From positions 1 through 56,605 of the forward strand of contig JAYFOA010000045.1 in NCBI GenBank assembly GCA_034933145.1: a DNA stretch of 56,605 nt. The letters are read 5' to 3'. A program made the translations under genes and the position numbers. Shown here one piece after another: positions 1 to 8,373 of the stretch. The stretch comes from UBA4644 sp034933145 (lineage in GTDB: Bacteria; Bacillota; Clostridia; Oscillospirales; Butyricicoccaceae). The notes under the pieces are model-generated. The model saw nothing but the letters and a program-made list of their open reading frames with translations. It had not been told where the DNA came from and did not search any database. Positions within the stretch are counted from its first letter, which is position 1. Each line of letters starts with the position of its first letter.

Positions 1-1191
1 CCGTGCCGCATAGATTGGACAGAGGATGCAGAGATCGGCATGATGCAGCGCCGCGGCGAAATCCGGCAAAAGTGCGGCGGTACGCGAATAGGTATGCGGC
101 TGGAAGACGCAGATCACCCGCCCTGCGGTTACTTCCCGCGCGGCCCGGAGCGAAGCTTCGATCTCGCCGGGATGGTGGGCATAGTCGTCGTAAACGACGG
201 CGTCGTGCCAACGCTTTTTGAATTCAAACCGTCGTCCAACACCCCGATAGTCAGTGATGCCGGTCGCAAATTGTTCGGCGGGAACACCCAGCTCCCGCGC
301 TACTGCCGCCGCGGCGAGCGCATTCTGCAGATTGTGTCGGCCAGGGACAGAAAGCCGGATGCCGGCGTAAAGCACGCCGCCTATCATTACGTCACAGCCA
401 TAGCATCCGCCCTCATCGGTGATATGGGCCGGGCGCACATCACAGTCCTCGGCTGTTCCAAACCAGATGACGCGGCGGTCGATGCCAGCCAGAGCCGTAC
501 GGGTATTTATATCATCTCCATTGGCCACCACACATCCGTAAGCAGGCGTCCGCTCCGCAAAGCTGCGGAAAGAGTGCATGATATCGTCCATATCTTTAAA
601 GAAATCAAGATGGTCGCGATCAATGTTGAGAATAACGGCCACCGTGGGGTGAAAATGGAGAAACGAATTTTTATATTCACAGGATTCCGCCACAATCAGG
701 CCGCTGTGCCCGATTCGCAGCGTGCCGCCGATGCTGGGCAGATCACCGCCCACCATAACGGTGGGGTCCAGTCCTGCTGCCGCCGTAAAGGTGGCAATCA
801 TAGAGGTGGTGGTTGTTTTTCCATGGGTTCCGGCAATACAGACGGCAGCCTCAAAGCGCTTCATCAGCAGGCCCCAGGCCTCCGCACGTTCAATGACCGG
901 CGTACCGCGTACCCGTGCGGCGGCGATCTCCGGATTATCATCCGGAACAGCGGCGGTACGGATCACCAGCGCGGCGCCGGCGGTATTTTCCGCTCGGTGG
1001 CCGATTGTCACAGGGATACCTTCTTCCCGAAGGTACCCGGTATAGATAGATTCGTCCCGGTCGGAACCGCGGACGTTGACTTCTAGATTTTTGAGCATAC
1101 GTGCCAGCGCACGCATGGAAACACCGCCGATGCCCGTCAGATGGACGGGTGCGCCGGATCGCAGGATCGAATCGAATTCCTGATCGTTCAA
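1..1191 (-). CDS. murC: UDP-N-acetylmuramate--L-alanine ligase, 3' end cut by window edge
   Basis: Cytoplasmic Mur ligase that adds L-alanine to UDP-MurNAc in peptidoglycan precursor synthesis. Reading from TTG at 1191, 397 codons stay open to the window edge; the family is usually about 450-460 residues, so roughly the last 60 are missing. The N-terminal Rossmann start HLTGIGGVSM (about residues 17-26), the ATP loop GTHGKTTTT (about 121-129), the central metal/substrate segment NIDRDHLDFF and the Mur C-domain entry YDDYAHHPGEI are all visible. No ATG lies in the right place; TTG is preceded by GGAAGGTG at about 6 nt. The HAD gene lies 43 bp upstream on the same strand and probably shares its transcript. 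Identification is secure; only the start codon is a judgement. Confidence 0.95.
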   Translation of the reverse strand, partial: MNDQEFDSILRSGAPVHLTGIGGVSMRALARMLKNLEVNVRGSDRDESIYTGYLREEGIPVTIGHRAENTAGAALVIRTAAVPDDNPEIAAARVRGTPVIERAEAWGLLMKRFEAAVCIAGTHGKTTTTSMIATFTAAAGLDPTVMVGGDLPSIGGTLRIGHSGLIVAESCEYKNSFLHFHPTVAVILNIDRDHLDFFKDMDDIMHSFRSFAERTPAYGCVVANGDDINTRTALAGIDRRVIWFGTAEDCDVRPAHITDEGGCYGCDVMIGGVLYAGIRLSVPGRHNLQNALAAAAVARELGVPAEQFATGITDYRGVGRRFEFKKRWHDAVVYDDYAHHPGEIEASLRAAREVTAGRVICVFQPHTYSRTAALLPDFAAALHHADLCILCPIYAAR

Positions 1192-1234
1192 AAACGTCAC
1201 CTTCCGAATATAGTGTATGGGGAAATTCGGGCGT

Positions 1235-1873
1235 TTATTTCAGCAGGGCCCGGGCAGCGGCGGGCAATTCGTAAATTTTGCAGACAGCGGGCGCGTCCGG
1301 GACTTTGCCGAAGCCGTAGGCCGCATGGAGGAAGGGGAGACCGGCACGCTTTGCCGCCTCCTGATCCCAAAGAGTGTCCCCCACATAGATTGCTTTCTCA
1401 AAGTCGTTGCGGGTACAAACCAGGCGAATATTGTCCCATTTGGGAAGACCGGTGCGGCCGGCGTTTTCAGTGTCGGAAATATATGGCTTAAGCTCCGGGT
1501 GGCCGTGCAGGAAGGCCTCAATGTACCCCTCCTGACAGTTGCTGACGATACACAGGGCATAGTCCCGTGCAAGGTCGGCAAATGCGTTCTCCACGTCGTC
1601 ATACAGCGGTGCCGTGTGCGTCTGCAGATAGATATTTTCGTACGCGCAGCAGGCTTCAATTGCCTCCACTGCCCGCGCCTGTGCCGCCATCGGGAACAGG
1701 GCCTGCCCGATATCGGGCAGCGTCTTTCCCATTAGCCTGCGCAAGGTCTCACCCGTCGGTCGAACGGAAATATCGGGAAAGCCGTTTTCCAGAGCTTCCC
1801 GCCAGCTAGCGGCGACCTGCTCTGAAGAATCCCAGAGAGTGCCGTCGAGATCGAACAATATCGCCTGTTTCAA
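1235..1873 (-). CDS. HAD-superfamily phosphatase, phosphoglycolate-phosphatase-like
   Basis: A 212-residue HAD hydrolase with all four motifs: DLDGT (residues 8-12, nucleophile Asp8), the Ser of VSNCQEG, the Lys of GLPKWDN and the acidic VGDTLWDQEAA. A helical cap lies between motifs I and II, as in the Gph/PGP group. The frame stays open far upstream, but the family N-terminus fits TTG at 1873, which has GGGAG 8 nt before it. A TATAAT with extended TG lies at 1904-1909. Its substrate cannot be told from sequence; HAD phosphatases of this group act on small sugar phosphates or nucleotides. It is the first gene of a probable pair with murC. Confidence 0.85.
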   Translation of the reverse strand: MKQAILFDLDGTLWDSSEQVAASWREALENGFPDISVRPTGETLRRLMGKTLPDIGQALFPMAAQARAVEAIEACCAYENIYLQTHTAPLYDDVENAFADLARDYALCIVSNCQEGYIEAFLHGHPELKPYISDTENAGRTGLPKWDNIRLVCTRNDFEKAIYVGDTLWDQEAAKRAGLPFLHAAYGFGKVPDAPAVCKIYELPAAARALLK

Positions 1874-1903
1874 GTGTATGCTCCCTTTTTCCAAATTTAA
1901 ATT

Positions 1904-1909
1904 ATTATA
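1904..1909 (-). promoter_or_regulatory. -10 box for the HAD-murC unit
   Basis: On the minus strand TGGTATAAT is a perfect extended -10, 31 nt upstream of the TTG start at 1873. No good -35 is seen at 16-18 bp, which is tolerable for an extended -10 promoter. Confidence 0.5.
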
Positions 1910-1953
1910 CCACATTTCGCCCGGTTTGAACAGAACCAACCAAACAATCGGCG

Positions 1954-1962
1954 CATAGTCTG
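1954..1962 (+). promoter_or_regulatory. possible mother-cell sigma -10 before dpaA
   Basis: CATAGTCTG sits 20 nt upstream of the dpaA start and resembles the CATA half of sigma-K/sigma-E -10 elements. No sigma-A promoter is seen in the gap. Known biology (spoVF is transcribed in the mother cell) makes this plausible, but the match is partial. Confidence 0.25.
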
Positions 1963-1981
1963 GGAAAAAAGGAGGAATGGA

Positions 1982-2710
1982 ATGGAACAGGTATGGTTTG
2001 CGCTTCCGCCGGGCGACCGTCGGCAGGCTACACTGTGCGCCCTGCTGGAAAAAGACGGCCATCGGGTGCAGCTTTTGCCCGTGCCGGAGCGATGGGGAAA
2101 AGAGAATCTTCCGCCGCCGGGAACGATTGTGCCGGTGGCCAACGCTACCTCGGCCCTGCGGGAGCGGGCGGAGGAGTTGGGTCTGCGGCTGCTGGAATAC
2201 GGAAGGCGGCCGGACTTTATGGCGGAAAATGGGGCGGTCACGGCGGAGAATGCTCTCCGCACCGCCATGGAGCAGGGAATCACGCTGCATGGAAAGCGGG
2301 CGCTGGTGATCGGCTGGGGAAATATCGGAAAGCCGCTGTGTATGATGCTTCGCGGTGTCGGCATGGCTGTGACCGCTTCGGCACGCAGGACGCACCATCT
2401 GTCGGAGATCACCGCCATGGCTTTTGCGCCGGTACATACCCTCGCCATGGAAGCGGCGCTGCCGCTGCAGGATGTGGTGTTCAATACGGTCCCCGTGTTG
2501 GTGCTCGGCGAAAAGCAGCTGGCACTGCTGCCAAAGCATGCCGTAGTCATCGATCTGGCCTCCGCGCCGGGCGGCGTGGACCTGGACGCAGCACGGGCAC
2601 TTTCGCTCCGTGCGATGCCGGCGTTGGCCCTGCCCGGAAAGATGACGCCGCAGCCCGCTGCGGAAGCTATCCTGCACGCTGTCTATCACGCCATTGAGGA
2701 GGGGTTTTGA
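1982..2710 (+). CDS. dpaA: dipicolinate synthase subunit A (SpoVFA)
   Basis: With DpaB it makes dipicolinic acid from the lysine-pathway intermediate dihydroxy-tetrahydrodipicolinate in the mother cell during sporulation. The 242-residue protein has the C-terminal NAD(P) Rossmann loop IGWGNIGKP (about residues 110-118), typical of DpaA, and ends with the family-like VIDLASAPGGVD segment. The Bacillus protein is close to 300 residues, so this N-terminal domain is short. ATG at 1982 follows AAAGGAGG by 6 nt; another ATG at 1977 is in the wrong frame. The stop overlaps the dpaB start by one base. This gene pair is the main evidence that the organism makes endospores. Confidence 0.93.
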   Translation: MEQVWFALPPGDRRQATLCALLEKDGHRVQLLPVPERWGKENLPPPGTIVPVANATSALRERAEELGLRLLEYGRRPDFMAENGAVTAENALRTAMEQGITLHGKRALVIGWGNIGKPLCMMLRGVGMAVTASARRTHHLSEITAMAFAPVHTLAMEAALPLQDVVFNTVPVLVLGEKQLALLPKHAVVIDLASAPGGVDLDAARALSLRAMPALALPGKMTPQPAAEAILHAVYHAIEEGF

Positions 2711-3279
2711 TGGAAAACAAACGCATTGGCTTTGCAATCACCGGGTCTTTCTGTACCTTTGCCGAGGTGTTGCCCGTGCTGGAGCGGCTCTGCGCCCGCA
2801 ATGAGGTGACGGCTATTTTGTCACCGGCGGCCGCATCCTTCGATACGCGGTTTTACAAAGCCGCAGATTTCCGCGCGGAGGTGCTGCGCTTAACCGGGAA
2901 GCCGCTCATAACCACGATTGTGGAGGCCGAGCCGGTCGGTCCGCAGAAGCTGTTTGATATCCTGCTTATCGCCCCCTGCACCGGCAACACGCTGGCCAAG
3001 CTTGCGCTCAACATCACCGACACGCCGGTAGTGATGGCGGCAAAGTCCCACGTTCGCAACGATCGGCCGCTGGTCCTCGCACCGTCCACCAATGATGCGC
3101 TGTATGCCGCCGCCCCCAATATCGGTGAACTGCTGACGCGCCGGAACTACTATTTCGTGCCCTATGGACAGGATAATTCCGAAAAGAAGCCTCGATCTAT
3201 GGCGGCGAAATTTGTACTGTGCGAAGCGGCCCTCGATGCCGCACTGGAAGGAAAACAGCTTCAGCCGCTGATTCAATAA
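2710..3279 (+). CDS. dpaB: dipicolinate synthase subunit B (SpoVFB)
   Basis: A 189-residue flavoprotein-fold partner of DpaA. The N-terminal ITGSFCTFAEV, the IAPCTGNTLAKLA stretch and PLVLAPSTNDALY are hallmarks of the DpaB/Dfp-like flavoprotein family, and the length matches. ATG at 2710 overlaps the TGA of dpaA (TGATG), and GGAGGGG stands about 6 nt before it, so translation is coupled. An upstream TTG at 2707 is in frame but poorly placed. The lysine-pathway genes often found next to spoVF in bacilli are not present here. Confidence 0.93.
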   Translation: MENKRIGFAITGSFCTFAEVLPVLERLCARNEVTAILSPAAASFDTRFYKAADFRAEVLRLTGKPLITTIVEAEPVGPQKLFDILLIAPCTGNTLAKLALNITDTPVVMAAKSHVRNDRPLVLAPSTNDALYAAAPNIGELLTRRNYYFVPYGQDNSEKKPRSMAAKFVLCEAALDAALEGKQLQPLIQ

Positions 3280-3299
3280 AGACGCTGTTTCATAAAAAA

Positions 3300-3331
3300 G
3301 CATCCCTGTCCGTTTTAACGGACAGGGATGC
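3300..3331 (-). terminator. terminator of the DEAD-box helicase gene
   Basis: GCATCCCTGTCCG pairs perfectly with CGGACAGGGATGC around a short TTTTAA loop. On the minus strand it is followed by CTTTTTTATG, so it works mainly for the helicase transcript; on the plus strand after dpaB it lacks a T run. Confidence 0.8.
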
Positions 3332-3355
3332 TGCTATTCTGTCATTACTGAGATC

Positions 3356-4942
3356 TTATTTCCGCCGCTGGCCGCCGCGCCGCCCGCGGGGGTGGCCCTG
3401 ACGGTTGCCGCTCTTGGGGTTGCCAGCACCGTCCAACGCCTTGACGCCGCTGACGGCCCTGAGCGTCACCACAAAGTCATTCACGGTGGCTTCCTGCATG
3501 TCGCGCATGACCTGCCGCGCGCATTCGGGTGCCAGTTCCACGGTGGACTCCTGAGCACCCAGAGTGATTTTTCCGATCTCGTCCCGGCGCAGCCGGGCGT
3601 GCTTAATGATGGAATTGACGATCTGCTTTTCTGTCACATCGTGTTCTGTGCCGACGTCAAAGGCAATGACCGCGTTATCGCCGGAAGGTTTGGGACCGCG
3701 GGAGGAGGGCCTGCCGCCGCGCTCATGGGGCTGTCGGCGTGCACCGCCGTCTGCGCTGCCTGAGCTGCCTGCGCTGCCTGCGCTGCGGGACCGGAACGCA
3801 TCCTCCGGCGTACTCTCGAGCCCTTCGAGAAAATAGGCCTTTAACTGGATGCCGGTGACGTCCTCAATATCACAGAGGGAGAACAGCTCCCCATGCCCTG
3901 CGATCAGCGTGAAGGCGGCACCGGTGTTGCCGGCGCGGCCCGTGCGGCCGATACGGTGGACATAATATTCCATATCTTGTGGAATATCGTAGTTGATGAT
4001 GATGTCGACGCCTGAAGCATCGATGCCGCGGGCAGCCACGTCGGTAGCGATCAGCAGATTGACCTCGCCCGCCTTAAAGGCGGCCATCACTTGGGTGCGC
4101 GCACCCTGTGCCATGTCGCCGTGCAGACATTTGACGGACAGGCCCGTGTTGCTCAGCTCGCGGGTGAGGATATCCACCATCCGCTTGGTGTTGCAGAAAA
4201 TCAGTCCGCGCTGTGCCTTCTGTTGCTCCATCAAAAGGCGGACGCTCTGCGCCTTTTTATTCCGCGGCACTTCGACATAATACTGATCGATCAGGTTAAA
4301 GGCGGCATCGCCTGCGTCCCCCTTGATATATTCCGGATTTTTAAGAAAGCGCTGGGTCAGGCGCAGAATAGGAGGGGGCATAGTGGCTGAAAAAAGCGCT
4401 GTCTGCCGCGTCTCCGGCGTGTTGAACAGAATCTGCTTGATATCGTCCAGAAAGCCCATGTCCAGCATCTCATCGGCCTCGTCCAGTACGGCGAGGCGGA
4501 TGTCGCGAAGCTTCAGCGTGCGCCGGTGCAGGTGGTCAAGGATGCGGCCCGGCGTACCCACGACAATGGAACAGCGCTTGAGGGCACGAATCTGTGTGTC
4601 GATGCTCTGGCCGCCGTAGACGGTGACGACGCGGAAGCCTTCTTTGTATTTGCTGAATTTGCGAATCTCGTCGCTGACCTGCATGGCCAGCTCGCGTGTG
4701 GGGCAAATGACAAGGCCCTGCGGGTCCGGTTCCTCGGTTTCCTGCAGCATCTCTACCATCGGGATGCCGAAAGCGGCGGTTTTTCCGGTACCTGTGCTTG
4801 ACTGGCCGATACAGTCGTGGCCCTCTCGGATAACCGGGATAACCTTTTGCTGGATAGGGGTCATCTGGGTATACCCCGCGTCGCCGATGGCGCGCATCAT
4901 CTCCGGCGAAAGGGTTAAATTTTCGAATGAAAGCTCGTCCAT
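3356..4942 (-). CDS. DEAD-box ATP-dependent RNA helicase with DbpA-like RNA-binding tail
   Basis: A 528-residue RNA helicase of the CshA/DeaD group, expected to act in ribosome assembly or mRNA turnover. Motifs in order: Q motif QMTPIQQ (26-32), Walker A SSTGTGKTAA (about 48-57), PTRELA, DEADEML, the SAT motif, and HRIGRTGR. A Gly/Ser/Arg-rich linker (about 385-425) leads to a folded DbpA-type RNA-binding domain containing HARLRRDEIGKI, then a basic GRRGGQRRK tail. The ATG at 4942 has GGGAGAACGATC before it and a near-consensus promoter at 4973-5001. Monocistronic, divergent from addB. A specific name (cshA, deaD or dbpA) cannot be chosen safely. Confidence 0.95.
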   Translation of the reverse strand: MDELSFENLTLSPEMMRAIGDAGYTQMTPIQQKVIPVIREGHDCIGQSSTGTGKTAAFGIPMVEMLQETEEPDPQGLVICPTRELAMQVSDEIRKFSKYKEGFRVVTVYGGQSIDTQIRALKRCSIVVGTPGRILDHLHRRTLKLRDIRLAVLDEADEMLDMGFLDDIKQILFNTPETRQTALFSATMPPPILRLTQRFLKNPEYIKGDAGDAAFNLIDQYYVEVPRNKKAQSVRLLMEQQKAQRGLIFCNTKRMVDILTRELSNTGLSVKCLHGDMAQGARTQVMAAFKAGEVNLLIATDVAARGIDASGVDIIINYDIPQDMEYYVHRIGRTGRAGNTGAAFTLIAGHGELFSLCDIEDVTGIQLKAYFLEGLESTPEDAFRSRSAGSAGSSGSADGGARRQPHERGGRPSSRGPKPSGDNAVIAFDVGTEHDVTEKQIVNSIIKHARLRRDEIGKITLGAQESTVELAPECARQVMRDMQEATVNDFVVTLRAVSGVKALDGAGNPKSGNRQGHPRGRRGGQRRK

Positions 4943-4972
4943 GATCGTTCTCCCTTACATATAAACAATGAT

Positions 4973-5001
4973 ATTATACACGGAAAAGCGAGATTTCACA
5001 A
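4973..5001 (-). promoter_or_regulatory. sigma-A promoter of the DEAD-box helicase gene
   Basis: Minus strand: -35 TTGTGA (5001-4996), 17-bp spacer, perfect -10 TATAAT (4978-4973), 31 nt before the start codon. Confidence 0.75.
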
Positions 5002-5029
5002 TAGACAGATGTGAAAATCATGGTATTAT
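5002..5029 (+). promoter_or_regulatory. probable promoter of addBA
   Basis: -35 TAGACA (5002-5007), 16-bp spacer, -10 TATTAT (5024-5029). It begins immediately beside the helicase -35, so the two divergent promoters are back to back. Confidence 0.45.
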
Positions 5030-5067
5030 GTTATCATAATGACGAATTTAAAAAAGGTGGCGATGGG

Positions 5068-8000
5068 ATGCTGACGGTGCTTCTGGGACCGCCGGGCTGC
5101 GGCCGGACCGGTCGGGTGCTGGAATGCATCCGGCTTCGCGCAGAGCGGAGGGAATATTCTATTCTTTTGGCGCCGGAGAGCGGCTCTCATCAGCTGGAGC
5201 GCCGACTGCTTATGCATTGCGGGAACCGCGCCTCCGAATATGCCGGGGTCAGCACGTTTTTAAAACTGACCGAGGATGTGCTCTCCGCCGCCGGGAGAAA
5301 TCCGAAAACGCTGGACGCCGGCGGGCGAGTACTGACGATGTACCGTGCGCTGTCCGACGTGGCCGACGGGCTTTCCTATTACCGCGGGGCGTCGCGGCCG
5401 GAGCTGCTGCGCCGCCTGCTGGAGCTGGCAGAGGAGCTGAAGACCGCGGGTATTTTACCAAAGCAGTTGGCCGCTGCTGCTGACGGGGCAAAGCTGCAGG
5501 ACCTGGCGCTGATCTATGCCCGCTACTGCAGACTGTGTGCGGAGGGAGCGCTGGATCCTGCCGACCGGCTGGCGATTGCGATGGAGGCCCTGCCGGAGAG
5601 TGGGCTGCTGAAGGGGAAAGCAGTATTCCTCGACGGCTTTGATGTTCTGACAGGACAGAAATACGCGGCGCTCAGCGCGATTCTCCGCTGTGCAGAGAGT
5701 CTGACCGTGGCGCTGCCGATGGGGGAGGACACGCAACTTTATGCCGAGCAGCGCAAGACGCTGGCTCGTCTCCGACGGCTGGCGGAGCGTTGCAGCGTGC
5801 CATTCGGGACGGAAATGCTGGCTGCCCCCGCCGGCACGCGTCTGTCCTCCCTGGAGTATCTGACGAAAAATCTGCTTGATTACCATGCGCCACGGATGGA
5901 AGGCGGCGCGGGTGTCGATTTGTTCCTTGCCGGAGACCCCGCCGAAGAATGTGAACTGGCAGCTGCGCTGCTGCGGCAGAAAATGCTGGACGGCTGCCGT
6001 CTGCGGGACACCGCGGTGGTCTGCGGCGATCTGACGGATTACGGGCCTCTTCTGGAAGAGGCCTTTCATCGGTATGAAGTACCTCTGTTCCTGAGCGTAA
6101 AGGAAGACATCCTGCAGAAGCCGGCACTGCAGGCCGCGCTGGGAGGTATCGCAGCGTTAGAAGACGGGCTTTCGCCCGAACGTGTACTCGACTGGCTACG
6201 GACGGGCCTGTGCGGTCTGTCCGGTGATAGGCTATACCGGCTGGAAAACTATGTGCTGCAGTGGAAGATAGCGGGGGCGGACTGGAAAAAGCCGTTCACC
6301 CTGCCCACCTGCGGCTATGACAATCCTGCTTCCGATGAAGATCTGCGGCTGACGGTCGTGGAGGATGTGCGTGCAGCCGTTATGGCACTGCTGACGCCGC
6401 TCGACGCCGATCTCAGACGCTGCCGTACCGGAGCGGATTTTTCTGCCGCACTTGTACGACATCTGGACGGGCTGGGGTTGGAGGAGGGCTTTTCCGTCCG
6501 GGCAGAACGTCTGCGTGCGCTCGGCCTACGGCGAGAGGCGGAGGAATATGCGCAGCTATGGGGTATATTGGATTCCGCGTTGGCGCAGTTTTCCGGCGCG
6601 GCGGGGGAGATGCCCATGGACAGACACTCATTCCTGCGCCTGCTGCGGCTGATGCTGGCTCAATATGACGTGTCGTCGATTCCTGTATCCCTGGACAGCG
6701 TGCAGGCCGTATCGCTGGAACGCATGGCTGTGGGGCCGATCCGACATTTGCTGTTGGTTGGCGCGCGGGAAGGGCTGCTGCCCGCCGACAAGACGCCCGA
6801 CAGCCTGCTGACGGAGCGTGACCGCATTATGCTGGAAGGGGCGGGCATCGAGCTGACTCAGAATGCCGAGGATCGGGCATTTCAGCAGCAGTTGGCCGTC
6901 GTGCGGGCGCTGGCTGCACCGGCGGAGAGCCTGACGGTGATCGTACCGCGCCGACTGCCCGACGGGACGGAATGCCGCGTCAGCTATCTGGTCCGCCGGA
7001 TGCAGGCGCTGATGCCGCTGCCGGAGCAGAGCGCGGAAAAAACGCTTGCTGTCTTGCGGCTGACGGCAAAGAAACCCGCCTTCGGGCTGGCCTGTACCGC
7101 GGCGGAGACAGGGGGGCGCGGAGAACGCGCCGCAGCTCTTTGCTGGTTCGGCGGGGCAGAGAGCGCCTTTCTCCGACAGCTGCGGGAATATGCCGTCGGT
7201 CCCCGGGGGCCGATCCCGGACCCCACGTTGGTTCGGCGCCTGTATGGCGGTCAGGTGAGGCTGACCGCCAGCCGGCTGGAGCGGCTGAGTGCCTGCCGTT
7301 TTGCCCATTTCATGCAGTACGGGCTGAAGGCGAAACCCAGGAGGGAAGCCCGGCTGGGCGCACCGGAGGCCGGAACATTTGTCCATTATATCGTCGAGCA
7401 TGCGGTACGCGACCTGTGCGAAGGACGGGAAACCGACCCTGCCGCCGCGTCCGCCCATTGGACGGAGGAATATCTGCGGACGCTTTCCCGACCGGACACG
7501 GCGCGGCAGACCGTCCTGTGTGAAGGCATTGGGAATCTGGCGGCCCGGGTGACGGAAAACGCCTGGGAAGAAATTTTGGCGTCCGAATTCCAGCCGCGGT
7601 TCTTTGAACTGAGTTTTGGAACCGGATGCCTGCCGCCCCTGACGCTTCAAAAGGACGGTGTGCCGGTGGAAATCACCGGGAAGATCGACCGGGTCGACGT
7701 CTGGGAGGACGGCGGGAAGACATATCTCAAAGTAATCGACTACAAGACCGGAAGCAAGAGCTTCCGTCTTTCCGATATGCTGGAAGGCATCAATCTGCAG
7801 CTGTTTCTTTACCTGTTGATGCTTCGGCAGACCGGGGAGGAGACGCGAAAGCGGCTGGGTCTGCCGCCGGACACAGCCCCTGCCGCGGCACTCTATCTGC
7901 CGGCAAAGGCGCCCTATGCCGTCTGCCCGGCGGGAACCGGGGCGACAGAGCTTCGCGCTCTGCTTGATAAGGAACTGCGGCGCATCGGGCTGGTGCTGGA

Positions 8001-8373
8001 CGACCCGCGTATAGCAGCAGCACTGGAAAATGACGGAGAATTCCGTTTTTTGCCCGTTCGGCTGAAAAGAGATGGCGGCTGGACTGCGGATTCCCATGTG
8101 GCGACCCAGGAGCAGCTTGCGCGGCTGCTGCAGCTGACAGAGCGAAAGACACTGGAGGCGGCGGATTTGCTGCTTCACGGCGATGTGGAGGCCCGACCCT
8201 ATGAGGATGGGCAGGAAAACGTCTGTCGCTACTGCGATTTTCGGGACGCCTGCCATTTTGACCCAACGATGAAAAAAGACCGCTTCCGCCGCCTCCCGCA
8301 CCTGCCAGAAGCGCAGGTACACGAAGCGCTGGCGGCACGGAAAACGGAGGAGGTGACCGAGCCATGCAGCTGA
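5068..8373 (+). CDS. addB: ATP-dependent helicase/nuclease subunit B
   Basis: AddB of the AddAB helicase-nuclease, which resects double-strand ends and recognises Chi for recombination repair. The 1101-residue product starts MLTVLLGPPGCGRTGR, a Walker A-like loop, and ends with a RecB-like nuclease domain (VIDYKTGSKSF). The four iron-sulphur cysteines typical of AddB are present: one in SACRFAHF and three in CRYCDFRDAC (C-x2-C-x5-C). An in-frame ATG at 5011 exists, but ATG at 5068 has an AAAGGTGG site and gives the family N-terminus. The end overlaps addA by 10 bp, the usual addB-addA order. Confidence 0.95.
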   Translation: MLTVLLGPPGCGRTGRVLECIRLRAERREYSILLAPESGSHQLERRLLMHCGNRASEYAGVSTFLKLTEDVLSAAGRNPKTLDAGGRVLTMYRALSDVADGLSYYRGASRPELLRRLLELAEELKTAGILPKQLAAAADGAKLQDLALIYARYCRLCAEGALDPADRLAIAMEALPESGLLKGKAVFLDGFDVLTGQKYAALSAILRCAESLTVALPMGEDTQLYAEQRKTLARLRRLAERCSVPFGTEMLAAPAGTRLSSLEYLTKNLLDYHAPRMEGGAGVDLFLAGDPAEECELAAALLRQKMLDGCRLRDTAVVCGDLTDYGPLLEEAFHRYEVPLFLSVKEDILQKPALQAALGGIAALEDGLSPERVLDWLRTGLCGLSGDRLYRLENYVLQWKIAGADWKKPFTLPTCGYDNPASDEDLRLTVVEDVRAAVMALLTPLDADLRRCRTGADFSAALVRHLDGLGLEEGFSVRAERLRALGLRREAEEYAQLWGILDSALAQFSGAAGEMPMDRHSFLRLLRLMLAQYDVSSIPVSLDSVQAVSLERMAVGPIRHLLLVGAREGLLPADKTPDSLLTERDRIMLEGAGIELTQNAEDRAFQQQLAVVRALAAPAESLTVIVPRRLPDGTECRVSYLVRRMQALMPLPEQSAEKTLAVLRLTAKKPAFGLACTAAETGGRGERAAALCWFGGAESAFLRQLREYAVGPRGPIPDPTLVRRLYGGQVRLTASRLERLSACRFAHFMQYGLKAKPRREARLGAPEAGTFVHYIVEHAVRDLCEGRETDPAAASAHWTEEYLRTLSRPDTARQTVLCEGIGNLAARVTENAWEEILASEFQPRFFELSFGTGCLPPLTLQKDGVPVEITGKIDRVDVWEDGGKTYLKVIDYKTGSKSFRLSDMLEGINLQLFLYLLMLRQTGEETRKRLGLPPDTAPAAALYLPAKAPYAVCPAGTGATELRALLDKELRRIGLVLDDPRIAAALENDGEFRFLPVRLKRDGGWTADSHVATQEQLARLLQLTERKTLEAADLLLHGDVEARPYEDGQENVCRYCDFRDACHFDPTMKKDRFRRLPHLPEAQVHEALAARKTEEVTEPCS

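Noticed and set aside
40..1086. 348-codon plus-strand frame
   Set aside because: Antisense shadow of murC, which carries all Mur ligase motifs on the minus strand.
1874..2737. N-terminal extension of the HAD gene to 2737
   Set aside because: The extra residues are read antisense to dpaA and through the promoter; the HAD motif DLDGT should be near the N-terminus.
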